Shown here: one piece after another, positions 30,801 through 43,120 of the stretch
How the letters are laid out: every line of letters begins with the position of its first letter
How positions within the stretch are numbered: the stretch's first letter is position 1
Source: Lanius collurio
Lineage: Eukaryota > Chordata > Aves > Passeriformes > Laniidae
Assembly: GCA_020086605.1 (NCBI GenBank)
Contig: JACBWW010000021.1
Span: 6,331,924 to 6,395,923 of the forward strand
Direction of reading: 5' to 3'
Length of the DNA stretch: 64,000 nt
Position numbers and translations under genes: made by a program
Notes under the pieces: generated by a model
Seen by the model: only the letters and a program-made list of their open reading frames with translations
What the model was told of the DNA's origin: nothing
The model's database searches: none

Positions 30801-33800
30801 GTTTAATTTTAAAAGCTGCTTTGTCAGTAGTAATGAATAATAACCTTGGCTTTCTTCCTACTGCTTTGATCTGTTTTTCTCCTGTGGTTCTCAGTCCAGC
30901 ACTTTTTGTTCCTGACCACATCCTTGGTGTCCCACAGCAAGGTGGTCAGAGCAGCCCTTTGTGTTGGAGCAGTGTGAGGGCTCGAGGCAAACAGGAACTG
31001 ATTGTGCATCTCTGCAATGCAGAGTTAAAGGAGATTCACTTCAGGCCCTTCTAACCTCCAGCACGGAAAATATTTTGCCACAGAACTATATTTGAGTCAT
31101 CTTTTGCTTCATGCTCAGCCCCTTTATTCTCCAAAACAAGTAGAGACAAGCACAGGCTGTGTGTGGCTGGGTTTAATTCAGGCTTTCAGAACAAGCCACT
31201 GGTGCAGCAGAGGATCCAGCAGGAGCAGGAGAACCTTAGTCCTGGGTGCAAGTTCATGTGAGCCTGGGTTTAAGTTCCATATGTGGCATTTTGCAGGTGT
31301 TTCCTGAAACAGGTTCCTCTCTGGCAATAGTTTTTAGTTGAAGAGGGTACAGCACAGTGTGGTGTTGAGAAAATGTTGTATAGCCAAAGGTTCGCCCTCT
31401 CAAACACTTAGAGGGGGCTCTGCATGCCAAGGAAATACCAATTATAACTCCTGTGAGCAGTTTTTACTTCAAAGGAAGAAAACCTCCTTTTAAAGAGACT
31501 CAAATCTGGAGCCCCAGAGAGGCACCCTGCAGGTTTTACAGCAGCCTCATTCTGTCACTGCTCAGGGGGGCAGTGCCAGCTCAATCTCAGCACCTCCAGA
31601 ACAGGACTTGAACTCCCTGGAGGAAGTGTTGAGTTGGTGGATTTAATTGGTACAGCCAAGAAGTTCAGGGGCAGGGGAAACTCTGCAAGCTAAAGCAGCA
31701 AAGCTCCCTGAAACCTCCTTGTTTTCTCTGGGATTGACTGACCTTTCTTCTCTGTTGCAGTGTGTAAAGGTTGCCATAAAGGACAAGCAAGTGAAATACT
31801 TTATCCATTACAGTGGTTGGAATAAAAAGTAAGTACTGCATGAAATGAAAGCAGGATTTCTCTTTCCTTTGCAGGGAGGTGCTTTGTTTGAGTGTGAGCT
31901 GGGTGCAGCAGCACTGCCGTGTCCCTGCTGTTGGCAGATGGTCTGGGATTGACCAGAATGATTTTATACCTAAGATGATGACTTATGTAACACAAAGAGA
32001 ACATTGCCAAACTGGCCATTTCCTGCAGAGCTGTCAGGAGGCTGATGGGAATGCTCTGGAATGTTCTGGTTGTTCAGGGTGGGAAACACTGGAATTCCTC
32101 CCTGGCAGAAATGTCTGCCATGAAAACTTCCTTGGTGGGAAAGGCAGCTCCTACTGAGGTGGGACAAAACCACTCAAATACCCTTCCCTTGCCTTTTACC
32201 TCAGGTTTAGCAGGGCATTTAGGAGCACAGCTTGCCGAGGGCTGTGCTGGCTGGATGAGCAGCAGGTGTAGCCTGTGTTTCAGTTCCAGTCTCTCATATT
32301 AAAGTAAACTTGTGGATACTTTTTCCTCCTGCAAAACTGGCAGGATTCCAGATGAGATATGGCTGAGGATTACAGGCACCTCTGTGAGATAAATGCTAAG
32401 CCCATTAAAGGTGAAAACTTCCATGAGGTTGTCATATTGATGTACTTCTTTCCCTTTTTTTTGCGTTGTTTTCTACCACTCAGTTTGAATTCAGGAGAAG
32501 TGGAGGTTTTTTCTAAGTGATTAATAATCTCAGCTCTTCAGACCCAGAAGTCTCAGAGTGCAGTTTCCTGTTTGGTTTGGTTTCATTTCAATGCTGAGGA
32601 CTCTTAGTCACAACAGCCTTGATCTCTGTGCTGTGACTAAAAGCTGAGCCTCGTGTTTTAGATGTGACTTTTAATTGTATCCGCTCCCCCTCCTGCCAGA
32701 GGGCCAGGGGATGTTTCAGTGTAAACACAACACTTACAGGAGCATAATCAGTTTGTGTGGTGGCCTCTCTTAATGAGGCAGCATAAATTTGGCCCTTCCT
32801 TCCCTTGTTTATGCCATGAAGGGGACCAGAAGTGGTGTCCTGATCCCGCTTTTCTTGCTTGTGCTGTTTGAGTTTTATTTTTTGCCTTCAAGCTTCCAAT
32901 TAAGGACATTAAAAGTGGTGTTGCTGCAAGAGCCTTCATTTGGCCTTCTGCAGCTGTAATGGCCTGACTTGGAATTATTTTGCCAGTATCAACATTCAAG
33001 ATACCAAAAATCTTTGTCACCGTGGGACGTAAATGTGTCACCATGGGGTATAAATGTGTTACCTGTGTCACACCTCTTCTGGAAGGTCTCTTGCAGCTGG
33101 ACAGGCAGGAGTGGGATAAGTGGCTTAAACAGCTGAGCAAAGCACTGTTCAAACCCCACAATCTTTGGGTACAGCTGGAGATGCTTCTCTGCAGTTTTTA
33201 GAACCTGCCCTTGTCTTTTGTCTACCCTCTAAAGTCCTGGTGCTCCTGTGGCAATGTTGGTTCGGCCACGTGATGCTCCAAGACTGGCAGCTACTGAAAA
33301 ATGGCACAGAACTCCTTTATAAAAGCTTTACCTGATGCACTTTAGAATGCCTTGGCCGCTTTTAATGTGTTTTAATTGAGATAAGTTGTCAGATTGCTCA
33401 GCTGAGCCACTCTTTGTTGAAGTGGAATTCCTGTGGGTAATGGCAATTTTCCCACCTGTTCTCTTAAATTGTTCACTTCAGAGTCTTCAAATATTCATGC
33501 CATCTTGGTTTCCTTCACAGACAGAAATCAGAGCTCTTCTCCTTACAGTAAGATCCTATTGCTGAATTTGTTAACCTATAAAATGTTGGAATTTCTCAGT
33601 AATAGATTATGGCTACAGATATCCCATAATTATGTAAGCATAGAATATTTTTTTCCTGTGATGCTTCTTTTGAACTTAAGACAGTGTTCTCCCTCCTGAG
33701 TTGCCCATCCTTCAAGTTTGGGGAACTGGAAATGACAGAGGGTTACACTTCCCTAGAGAAATCATTCCAGCTCCAGTCATTGGGGACAGTTTGGTAACTT

Positions 33801-36800
33801 TGACCTTGACTTGTGCCAGTCCACGATCTAACAAGAAGCAGAGTTTAGTCCTGAATTCTGTGAAGCTTTTAATTGACTGTTGTGTGTAGAAGGCAATCAT
33901 GGGATGGTTTTGAGTGATGATTTATCTCTGGTTTTTTTCCAGCTGGGATGAATGGGTTCCAGAAAGCAGAGTGCTCAAATACGTGGACACCAACCTGCAG
34001 AAACAAAAAGAACTCCAGAAGGCCAACCAGTGAGTAGTGTGGAAGAAGTGCTTGTCAGGGAATATTTGTTCAACAGAGCTTCCATCAGGTTATCTGGTTA
34101 TCAGGGGAAAATAATGAGTTTCAAATCAAAATCAAAGAAGCTTCTTTTTCCACCAAAATCTTATTTCTGAATATGCTCTGTTTAAAGGGAACAATATGCA
34201 GAGGGAAAGATGAGAGGAGCTGCTCCGGGCAAGAAGACTTCTGGTCTGCAGCAGAAGAATGTTGAAGTGTAAGATTCTTTTTATTTAAAAATAAAAAACC
34301 CAAACAAGACAAGTCACCCCCAAACCCTGCCCAAAATACCTCCCAAACTTTTGCTTGTCAGTTTTACTGTTAGTGGCTCTCCACTTCTTGTGGCACAGCC
34401 TGTGCAAAAGCTGTTTAATGGTATCAAAAAGGCCCTTGTTAAAGTTTTTTATTAAAAATGCCTTTTAGATGGTGCAGAGTTAATGTTGAATTGAGGTGCT
34501 GAGTAGACACACTCTGCATTTTTCTCACTTTATTGCATTTAAGTTTGTGACGACACTCAAAAAGTGATTCCTCATTATTCTTGTATGTCTCAGTAAAATC
34601 AGTTTCTCTATAGAATTTCCCAGTTCTTCCAAGTGCTTTGGAATAAAATCCTTACAATGCCTTGCCTTCTCATGGTACACTTGTCAAAACTGTATTTAAA
34701 GAGTCTTTCTTTGGCTGGTTTTGACAAAACCAATAAATACACAAAAATGAGTTTGCATCCTAAGAGACCAGAAGTAAGCTCTACTAGAAAAACTTAATTT
34801 GAGCTATGACTGTCAGATTTCCTTCTCTCCTTTTGGTGTTTCAGGGCAGATGGCAGATTTTCTGATAGACTTTCAGACAGTCCAGCTCTGCTCATTTATC
34901 ATCCTCTGTTTGGGCAGGGTTTCACTTAATGATGAACGTTGCCCTTACTAATGGGATGTTTTGAATTCCTAACTTCATTTGTGATTCTGGCCTTCAGAAG
35001 GAAGCTGCTGAAATGCCATCCATTCTTCAGAAGTGGATTTGGCAGCAGCCTCAGGTTTCATGTCTCATTCAGGGGCAGGTTTGTTATGAGATGTGAATCA
35101 TTGCTTTGAGGAGTGCAGCTCAGGTGGGGACAGGGAATTGGGTTTTGTTCTGGATCCTGGAGCAGTTTCACTTTGGGATTAGCCAAAGCCTGGCCAAGGC
35201 TGCAGCTGGCTCCTGGTCTGGGAAAAGGAGATCCCAATGGATATTCTGGGTCCTGGTGCTGGCTGGATGCTCCCCTGTGCTCAGGTGCTCCAGGTCAGGT
35301 GAGTTCTGCCAGCCCAGGATCAACCTCCCACAGGGACCAGTCACTGCCTGTCCTCATGTAGGGTCAGACAAAACCCAGCCCAAAGCTGTGCAGGCAGCTG
35401 ATAACAAGTGTCATTAAAATCTAATTAAAACAGGTCTAAATGATGGCCATTAGTCATCTGGCTGCTTAAGGGGCTGTTGCACCCCAGTCTCCTGTGTGAA
35501 TGGTGGGAGGGGAGCTGGTTGTGGGTGTGGGTTTGACTCAGCTGTGAAAGTGTGTGGTTTGCAGGGCAGAGAGCAGGGCAGGAGGGACTGCAGGGGAGGT
35601 GCCACTGCTGCCACTTTGAGTCACTGGGGATGAGAGCAGGGGGGTTCCCTCTCTGCCTGGGTGAACTCTGAGTGGTCAGCTGGGCCTCAAGTCAGAGCTG
35701 GCTTCATCCTCTCACCCTGCCCAGAGCTGTCCCAATGGCAAAGATGCCTCAGGTTTGAGCCCCTGTGTGGGGATAAACATAAACCACCTTACCAGGCCTG
35801 ACCTCACTCCTGACTGAAGCCAGTTTTGGGGTGGGAAGGCCTTGGCTTTCTGCTGCCATCGCTGCCCTGAGCTTCTATGGTGTCTCCAGCAGGGCAGGTG
35901 TAAGGTAATTCTGTGAAACTTGTGTTTCATGTTATTGGAAAAACTGATTCCTTGAGTTGGGAAAAGGAAGAGGGAAAGCAGCAGGCTGGCTTGGGGGACA
36001 TGAGTTAGAGCAGGTCCCATGTGCTTCTTGCATTGATCTTGCTCCTCATCTCTGGGAGTGCCACATCCAGCACATCCCTCTGAACCTGCACTGTTTCCAA
36101 CAGTTCCTTCCCTTCTTGGAGGCTGAGGGAGAGGAAATGCTCTGACTTGCCCTGGGTCGTGCTCCTCTTATGTCTGCTCACAGCTAAAGGCGAGAGGGCT
36201 TCTGGAAAATCCCAAAATACACTTCCAGAATCAAACTTCTGGGTTGTTCCCTTGTACATTTGAGGTCATTGCTGATAAATAAAGTACTGGTGGTGGAGAG
36301 GGGGAGAAACTGTTCACATCAACTGGTCTTAAAAGGGTAAAACTGCCAACCTCTGTGGGCCTCAGAATTTACCTTTTGTAGCACTCCTGGAGGATCTGAG
36401 GGAAAGGTAATTTATATTCTAAAATTTATTATTCAGATAACCAAGCAATAATGTCACTAATGTAAGCACAGCTTATCCTCCAGGAATGTTCAGTAGTGAT
36501 GCAGATGTTTGGCTCCTGGCTCTGACCTGTCTCCAACCTCCCGCGCTGTCCCCAGGTTTTTCCGGCGGGATGGAGCCCACACCGTTTGCTGCCTGGAGAC
36601 CCCGGCCATCTCCACACGGTGAGTGAGGGTGGGCTATCCCACCAGGACTGCCACCCTGGCACCCCACCCTCCCTCTTTCCTGGACAGCCCCTGGGGCAGT
36701 TTGGCAGCAGGGCCTTGTTTGGGGTTATTTAATGCCCCTTTCCAGTTCCTCTGCCCTGCACCTTTTTCATTGGGCTGGGTACAGTGGGAGGACACTCCCT

Positions 36801-39800
36801 GTGTCCAAATGACTCCAGACTTTTGGCACTGGATCCTTCCAGAAGGTTCCAGGGGTCTGCCTGCTTCCTGCAGCCTGGAGTTTATGGAAAGCAGTAACAA
36901 AGAATTTTCTGGAGCCTTGGGAGCAATGCTGGTGTTTGAAGGGAGAGCTCAGAACCTGCTCCTTGTATTGTGTTTTAACTTGAGTCTGTTCAGAACAACT
37001 GTTCTGCAAACTACAGCATCTGGCTCCAAAAGCTTTGAAGCAATCTGTGATCAAATAGAAATATGCATGAAATGCAGGTTTGGGTTTAAAATAATTACTC
37101 ATCTTCTGATAACTGGAAGCTGTAACAGAAAAAAATGTGTAGTTAAAGCAGGTTTTATGGCTGCCTGTGCAGCACCTTCTGACTCTGTTAAATGTATCTC
37201 TGCTGAATTCCAACTTCCATGAGTTTATTCTACATTTCATGGGCCTAAAAATCAGGAAACAGTCAGAGTTAATGGGTACTTGAAAAATAGGAGGGGTAAC
37301 TAAGTGTTCTGGAGGGAAGATATGGCACTGAATAACTAATTAGGGAATAACATCTGGTTTTAAATTATCTTAATGCAGTTTTTTTAAACTCTGATTCTGT
37401 TCTAATTGTTAACATTATTTTTATCTTGTGAATTAATCCTGGGAAGGACTCCCTCTTCCTCCCTGTTGACTTTGAGTTTGGAAGAAAAGCCTTTCTCTTC
37501 GATGCACCAGTCCACTATTAGTGACTTAACTTGGGAATTGCTCCCTCTGAGGGATGAGCTATATCCTGCCCACAGTTTCAGCCTCATTTCAGCTTTTCTG
37601 ACTTTAAACAAACCCTTTACTCTTCCTATCTCCAGCCCTTCCTCAGAACTCTGCCTATTTCCTGGCCCTGATAAATCCAGTTCAGAGCCTGAAAACAAGA
37701 GTCACTTGAGAGAGCGCTGAATTTCCAAGGAATCAGTGTTGGACTGGTAGAGTTTTATCCACCTAATGCCCAGTTTTTGAGCAGTTGATGCAGGCTGCTG
37801 TTGGCAGGGAGCAAACTGAGAATAAGTAGTGGTACTCCAGGCAAAAATTCCTGAAAATGGGTAGTAAATAGACAAAGTGCTCCTGAATCTTCCCCTCTGC
37901 TGCTGCTGCAGTGGTAAAACTGGAGGGTTCTTTCAATCTTTTACTGGAAGTTAATTCAGTTGAGTGAGATTTTTCTGGGAATTCCCAGCACTTCTGTTTC
38001 CTTGTACCATATTCTGTCTGAGATAAAACAACTACAAATCTCATGTAGTTCTCCAAGAGCACTTGGGAAGGACAAAACATCCCAAAATGGTGAATACTAC
38101 CCTGTTCCATGAAGAATCTTATGGTACCACAGCTCTGAAGCCAAGTCATAGCTTGTATTTCTTCTGTGTGTCCTTAGCTAAACAGTGCCCAGGCCCCTGA
38201 GGATCTGCTCCCTGTGCTGAATGCTTGAAAGATTTTCTGGCTTTCTGCTGTGGCTTCTTAAGTGCCACTCTCTTGATATGTGCAATAATTTGTGTTCTTC
38301 TTGCAGGAAAACAAAAAAGAACAAGCAGAAAAGTAAGTGTGTCTTATTTTGCATCTGAGTGGGTCTCTCTAGTGAAGGATTCTTAGCTGAAATAAGACCT
38401 TCAGTCTGCCCCAATAATTCACTGCCACCTTGTGCTGTCCCTCCTGGACTCCTGGGGCTCTCTGCTCAGGAGGGGTGAAGGGTCACACTTTTGTTGTTGG
38501 TACAAAAATCTACTTGTTTCAGTCTGTCAGGATTTTGAGCTCTTGCACTTGAAAAGAGAAGTTGATCTGCTGAAATAATTTCCTAAGTCAAACTTCGGTT
38601 TTCTTCCTGAGATAGAGATGTGACACAGCTGCAAAGCTGAGCTGCTGGGTCCAAAAATTCTCCCCCAGAAATATGACAGACTGGTTTGTTTCTAGTGCAG
38701 AAACCTCCCTCAGATAAGTGTCAGTGCAGCAATTTAAACTGGCACAAATGGGGGATTCCCAGAACACAAGCAATATTTGAAACAACAAAAACCTCAACAG
38801 GTGCAAAGGTGATCTGAGAAAAATCTGAGCCTTACTCTGAAATTCTTCTCCTGAATCTTCTCTGCTGTTTTCTCCTGCTGCTGTCTGTGCTGTGCACAGC
38901 TCCAGGCATTGGGGAGGGGAGCAGCACCAGTGAGACTCCCCAGCCTCCCAGGAAGAAGAGGGCACGAGTGGATCCAACAGTTGAAAGTGTGAGTGTTTTC
39001 CATTCCCTCCCAGGGATTTTGGGTGCTGTGCTCCCAATTAGTACCTGAGAGTAATTAGTCTGGCCTGGCTTTTCTCAGGAAGAAACATTTATGAACAGAG
39101 TTGAAGTGAAGGTGAAGATCCCCGAAGAGCTGAAGCCATGGCTGGTGGATGACTGGGACTTGATCACCAGACAGAAACAGGTACCTGTGGAAATGCTGCC
39201 CAGCTCTGGGGGACGGCTGTGTGTGTTGCTGTGGAGCTGTTGCTCTGGGCCTGGCTTTACTGGAACCATCTCATTTACCAGTTCATCATCAGGTTGCTGT
39301 TGAGCAGCACAAGTGTTAAGTGGACACATTGATAAAGGCAGAGAATCCTGGAATGGTTTGGGTGGGAAGGGACCTTAAATCTCATCCAGTTCTGGGGTTC
39401 TCTTCCACTATCCCAGGTTTCCCTGCTTGGTTGGAGATTTTAAATGCCCAGCTAAAAGCAGAGTTCCTTTCATAATCTGTACCAGCTTAACCTGCTGATT
39501 TCATCCTAGAAGTGTCCTGGTGAGAAAGTTCAACTTCAGGGTATAAATGTCTGCAAAAACAAGACAAACTTGTATTTGTTCTGTTTTGCTTTTGTAGCTC
39601 TTCTACCTCCCTGCCAAGAAGAATGTGGACTCCATTTTAGAGGATTATGCAAACTACAAAAAATCCCGAGGAAATACCGATAACAAGTGAGTAGAGGTCA
39701 CTGCCAGCCTTAAACACTTCCTTGGCTGTTGTTGTTGGACTTGGATTCCATGGAAAATGGAATAAGGTTGTGAAACGCATCCCAGCTCCGTGTCCAGTGC

Positions 39801-42523
39801 CCTGTTCCAAGCCCAAGGTGATGGAAGTGTTCAGAAACCCTGAGGGAGTAATTCCAGACTGCAGTTCTGCTTTCTGGATATGATTTCTGCTTCCCCACTT
39901 ACCCTAAGCCTTTTCCTGAAGGAAGCTGGTAGAAACTTCCCAGAAAAGCTGTGTGGGGAGAGCTCAGTGCCCCAGGGCTCCCTCAGGCCCAGGGCTGGGG
40001 GCCAGAGAGGTGCACAAGGACTTGTAAATACTCAGATGGGCAAAGCTAATTATTGTTTGTAATTACCCTAGCAATCAGCCCTCAGCAAAACAAGGTGTGT
40101 TTACTCTGCAGGAAATTTTCCTGTTTGAAAGGGAGAACAGAAAGGGGAAGTAATTTTCTTCCATTCAAGAGGAAGCAGATTATTGACCTGTCAGGGTGTT
40201 TTAACCTCCTCTGATGTAATTGTCCTGATGCCTGTTCTAAATTTGTTGGCAGGGTGGGGTGAGGGTTGTGCTCCTCAGTGTCACTGCCAGTTCCTGTACG
40301 GGCAGGGTGAGGTTGGAGGCCTGCAGGAATCTGGCAGGAGAGGCCTGGGAGGAAGGGAGCAGGTGCCTGAAATGTGGGGGGACTGTCCCTTTGTTCAGTG
40401 CAATTAATTCAGTATTGTCCTTTGAACCTGGTGTGAGCTGGAATGAGTTTTGGGTGACAAGAGAAAAGCTGCTGAGTGTCCCCAGTGCTGCCTGTGGCTT
40501 TGGAAGGGCTGCTCCAGAGTGCATCTCTTGGAGGGGATGACTGAAAACTGCTGCTCTTGGTTTGCCTAAATCCTGGCTCAGTTCAGAACTGCCCATTTTC
40601 CAGGGAGGTCTGGAATTGCACTCCTCCCTGTGGCTGTAGATTTTAAGGTCTCCAGACAAATTTCCTTGCAAGATCTGAATGCCTGTGGAAGACCCTCCCG
40701 ATTTTGGTGATCTCCCCAAGCCAAGCCTGGAGCAGTCCTTGGTTTGGTCCTTGGAGCAGGCCTTGCAGAGCTCTCTGTCCCCAGGGAATACGCTGTCAAC
40801 GAGGTGGTGGCTGGAATTAAGGAGTATTTCAATGTCATGCTGGGCACTCAGCTGCTGTACAAGTTTGAGAGGCCCCAGTATGCCGAGATCTTGGCGGATC
40901 ACCCGGATGCTCCGATGTCCCAGGTCTACGGTGCCCCACACCTCCTGAGGCTGTTTGGTGAGTGCCAGCTGGGGAGGGTGAGGAAGAGCAGTGGGAAGTG
41001 TTCAAGTGCTTCTTTCCCTCTCTCCAGTCTGTGACAGGCAGCTCTGAAGTGTGGGTTCATTCTCTCCTTATCCATGTATCCAAAAGGCTCAGAGCCGTTG
41101 CGGGGCTTGGGATGGAAATGGATTTTTAAGTCTGGTTGGTTTAGGTGAGCTTGTATATATTGGAATAGATTCCTGGGCTGCTTTTCTGTGCTACTGTAAA
41201 GTTGTGGACTTCAACAACAACTTGAAGCAGCATTTGTGACAAGTGTCCTTCCTTTGGAGCAGTGCGGATTGGAGCCATGCTGGCCTACACGCCCCTGGAT
41301 GAGAAGAGTCTGGCTTTGCTCTTAAACTACTTGCATGACTTCTTAAAGTGAGTACTTGGGAGGTCTTCCAGCCAGAAAGAGAAGGGTCAGGGAGCTGAGG
41401 CTGCTCCTTTTCAGTGAATTGTTGTAGAACTGGGGCCTGTGTATGGAGTCTTCCCCACGGCTGCCATGAAGCCTCTCAGACTCCACTTCTCTGGTTCTGT
41501 TAATCTGCACTTCTACCCTGTCCCATCTGCTCCTTGTTGCAAAATAAATGCTTCAACATTTATTTATAGCTGCTAAAAAAAGCAGATGATAATTCCAGCA
41601 AGCTATTAAATTACACAATAGTTACTCAACAACAATTGAGCAAATGTTTAAAAACTGATGAACTTTAGGAATGTTATTTCTGGGACAGACTGTCACTGGG
41701 GCTTTAGTGTGCTATGGTACCCTGTAGCCATGGGATGCTTAGGAGGAAAACATCCTGATAATAATAAAACACTTTAATGTGAAATGAGGTGAGCTTTAAG
41801 GGCCCTTCCAACCCAAATCATTCCATGATTCTATGATTTAGAGCTATTGGAAGCTGAAAGAAAACCCTCACTCAATCAAGGATGTCCTTGCAGCAGAGCT
41901 TGACAAGAATCAGCCTGGTGGGCAGGGAAAACCTGCCCTGGGGATAGCTGTGGTCTTCTGGGGCAGTCTGAGGTAAATGCAGGTGCTGAAGAGCTCTGGC
42001 TGTGAGGTAGAAATGTGAACCCAGTGACCAGAAATCTTGAACCCATTTCCTTAGAATTAATACATAAAACATAACCCTTACCTTTGTGCAGACAGAGGTT
42101 CCTGGTGTCCTGTTCCCTGTCCCTGCTCCTTTGAGTGGTAGCAAATCAGTCCTTGGTACAGCAGCTGCCTGAACCTCGAATATCAACAGCTTCATCTTGT
42201 TAATCCTGAGCTGCCTGAGCTCACCTGGAGCCAGAGGTGCTTGGCAGCTTGTTTGGAATGGATTTTCTGGCTGAGCTGTCAGATCTGTAAGTGCTTGGCA
42301 GAGCTGACGTGAGCAGCTACGTGTGGGACTGGTGCTTCTCAAATTCTGTTGTGTGTCTGGGCAAACACCTCCTGATTCACAAATCCACTGAACAACAGAG
42401 AATTTGGGCAAGAAGTAATGTTTTTGTTATTTTTGTAGGTATTTAGCGAAGAATTCCTCTGCGTTGTTCAGTGCCAGCGACTATGAGGTGGCCCCTCCGG
42501 AGTACCACCGGAAAGCAGTGTAA
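27780..42523 (+). CDS. MORF4L1: MORF4L1 (MRG15), chromodomain protein, complete, 12 exons
   Basis: A nuclear scaffold that binds methylated H3K36 through its chromo barrel and recruits the NuA4/TIP60 acetyltransferase, Sin3-HDAC complexes and, through PALB2, homologous repair (family knowledge). Twelve exons join to 972 nt, 323 codons plus stop, the length of the short human isoform. Residues 10-75 form the chromo barrel with cage residues Y26, Y46, W49 and W53. Next come a basic linker ([16 protein letters not shown] at 132-139) and the MRG domain from about 150 to the end, which closes EYHRKAV. All junctions are GT-AG and in phase. The start [14 protein letters not shown] matches orthologues. 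The exon for the roughly 39-residue insert of the long isoform was not seen in intron 3. Introns 4, 6-10 (90-1100 bases) hold nothing recognisable except one CR1 in intron 8. Confidence 0.98.
27820..29652. other. MORF4L1 intron 1
   Basis: 1.8 kb. The first 100 bases are CpG-rich, the rest AT-richer, with one CR1 fragment at 28403. No other exon-like segment seen. Confidence 0.8.
28403..28525 (+). mobile_element. CR1 LINE 3' end fragment
   Basis: 'ccctggaatgtccaaggcca' then 'ttggagcaacctggggtagt' and 'ccctgcccatggcagggtgg'; sense to MORF4L1. Confidence 0.87.
29653..29699 (+). CDS. MORF4L1: MORF4L1 exon 2: chromo barrel
   Basis: 47 nt, [16 protein letters not shown], including cage residue Y26. 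Acceptor cccttgcag, donor gtaggt, ends in phase. Confidence 0.98.
29700..31760. other. MORF4L1 intron 2
   Basis: 2.1 kb without a recognisable exon, RNA gene or repeat family. Confidence 0.75.
31761..31828 (+). CDS. MORF4L1: MORF4L1 exon 3: chromo barrel core
   Basis: [20 protein letters not shown] then NK and two bases of codon 52. Carries cage residues Y46 and W49. Confidence 0.98.
31829..33942. other. MORF4L1 intron 3
   Basis: 2.1 kb. In mammals an alternative exon here encodes the long-isoform insert; I see no segment resembling it. A 21-bp tandem repeat lies at 33016-33070. Confidence 0.7.
33016..33070. repeat. 21-bp tandem repeat, about 2.5 copies
   Basis: Units gtcacc(g/a)tggg(a/g)(c/t)(g/a)taaatgt in tandem within MORF4L1 intron 3. 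Confidence 0.8.
33943..34029 (+). CDS. MORF4L1: MORF4L1 exon 4: end of chromo barrel
   Basis: Completes N52 and encodes [20 protein letters not shown] and QKELQKAN. W53 is the last cage residue. Ends two bases into a Gln codon. Confidence 0.98.
34188..34268 (+). CDS. MORF4L1: MORF4L1 exon 5: linker
   Basis: [20 protein letters not shown] then LQQKNVE and two bases of Val. Acceptor ctgtttaaag is pyrimidine-poor, but the phase and protein match are exact. Confidence 0.97.
34269..38306. other. MORF4L1 intron 5 (4.0 kb)
   Basis: Largest intron of the gene. I recognise no exon, RNA gene or repeat family in it. The start is AT-rich. Confidence 0.75.
38307..38332 (+). CDS. MORF4L1: MORF4L1 exon 6: 26-nt basic micro-exon
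   Basis: Encodes KTKKNKQK with one base of the next codon. The acceptor cttcttgcag and donor gtaagt are strong, which suits such a short exon. Confidence 0.97.
38900..38988 (+). CDS. MORF4L1: MORF4L1 exon 7: linker with nuclear localisation signal
   Basis: [20 protein letters not shown] then [10 protein letters not shown]. The PRKKRAR cluster is a likely nuclear localisation signal. This is the least conserved stretch relative to the human protein (I and E where human has N and D). Confidence 0.96.
39079..39180 (+). CDS. MORF4L1: MORF4L1 exon 8: start of MRG domain
   Basis: 34 codons, [20 protein letters not shown] then [14 protein letters not shown]. Phase 0 at both ends. Confidence 0.98.
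39337..39420 (-). mobile_element. CR1 LINE tail fragment
   Basis: 'agaatcctggaatggtttgg' then 'gaagggaccttaaatctcat'; antisense to MORF4L1, intron 8. Confidence 0.83.
39598..39686 (+). CDS. MORF4L1: MORF4L1 exon 9: MRG domain
   Basis: [20 protein letters not shown] then KKSRGNTDN and two bases of Lys. Confidence 0.98.
40785..40957 (+). CDS. MORF4L1: MORF4L1 exon 10: MRG domain core
   Basis: [20 protein letters not shown], then [20 protein letters not shown] and [12 protein letters not shown]. This region forms the hydrophobic groove that binds partner proteins. Acceptor ctgtccccag. Confidence 0.98.
41263..41347 (+). CDS. MORF4L1: MORF4L1 exon 11: MRG domain
   Basis: [20 protein letters not shown] then LNYLHDFLK. 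Starts with two bases of a split Val codon. Confidence 0.98.
41348..42438. other. MORF4L1 intron 11
   Basis: 1.1 kb with one short CR1 tail at 41788; nothing else recognised. Confidence 0.8.
41788..41841 (+). mobile_element. Short CR1 LINE tail
   Basis: 'gagctttaagggcccttcca' followed by 'cattccatgattctatgatt', the typical CR1 end with its ATTCTATGAT repeats. Confidence 0.85.
42439..42523 (+). CDS. MORF4L1: MORF4L1 exon 12: C-terminus and stop
   Basis: [20 protein letters not shown] then EYHRKAV and TAA. Acceptor ttatttttgtag. Confidence 0.98.
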
Positions 42524-43120
42524 TCCCACTTTTCCATGGAGCAAGGGTTGGATCCTGCACCGCTGTCCACTTCTGCATCCTGTCCTTCACCTCCCCATCA
42601 CACAGCTCCTGTAAACATAAAGTGAATAAAGGTGTGTGTGTGAAATGGAACTGCCACATAAGTTGGGAAGATTTCTTGTTCTCCAATGGAATTTTTTGTC
42701 CTGAAGTGGAAACTCGGAGCTCCTGGGAGCTCTGTGGTGTTTCTGGCTTGATGTTTGCATCTCTGGGATGTAGAGGAATGTATTCTGGTGTGTTGTTGTC
42801 TGAACTCAGTGCTCGTAGGGCTGCTCTCCCCAGAGGCTTGGCCTCACTAACCCGCTTTATTCCATAGTAATGACAGACCCATGAGGGCTGTGTCACCTGT
42901 GTTGGTGCTATTGACTGTCTCACTCACCCCAGTGACTTTTTGGTGTTGGAAGTTCAATGTTTGGTTCATAAATGTCTGCTTTTCTTGGGGTAGTTGAAGG
43001 ACTGTGACTTTTTTTATATTCTAACAGTAGGAAAATGCATTCTCATCTCGTAGTGTTTGGAAGTGTTGGTCTTTCGCAGAGCTGTTTTGCAGACCTGCAA
43101 ATAAACTTTTTTAATTTCAA
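42524..43120 (+). other. MORF4L1: MORF4L1 3' UTR with two poly(A) signals
   Basis: AATAAA at 42625-42630 and again at 43100-43105, each followed by a GT-rich stretch, suggests short and long 3' ends. Transcript ends are inferred. Confidence 0.75.
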
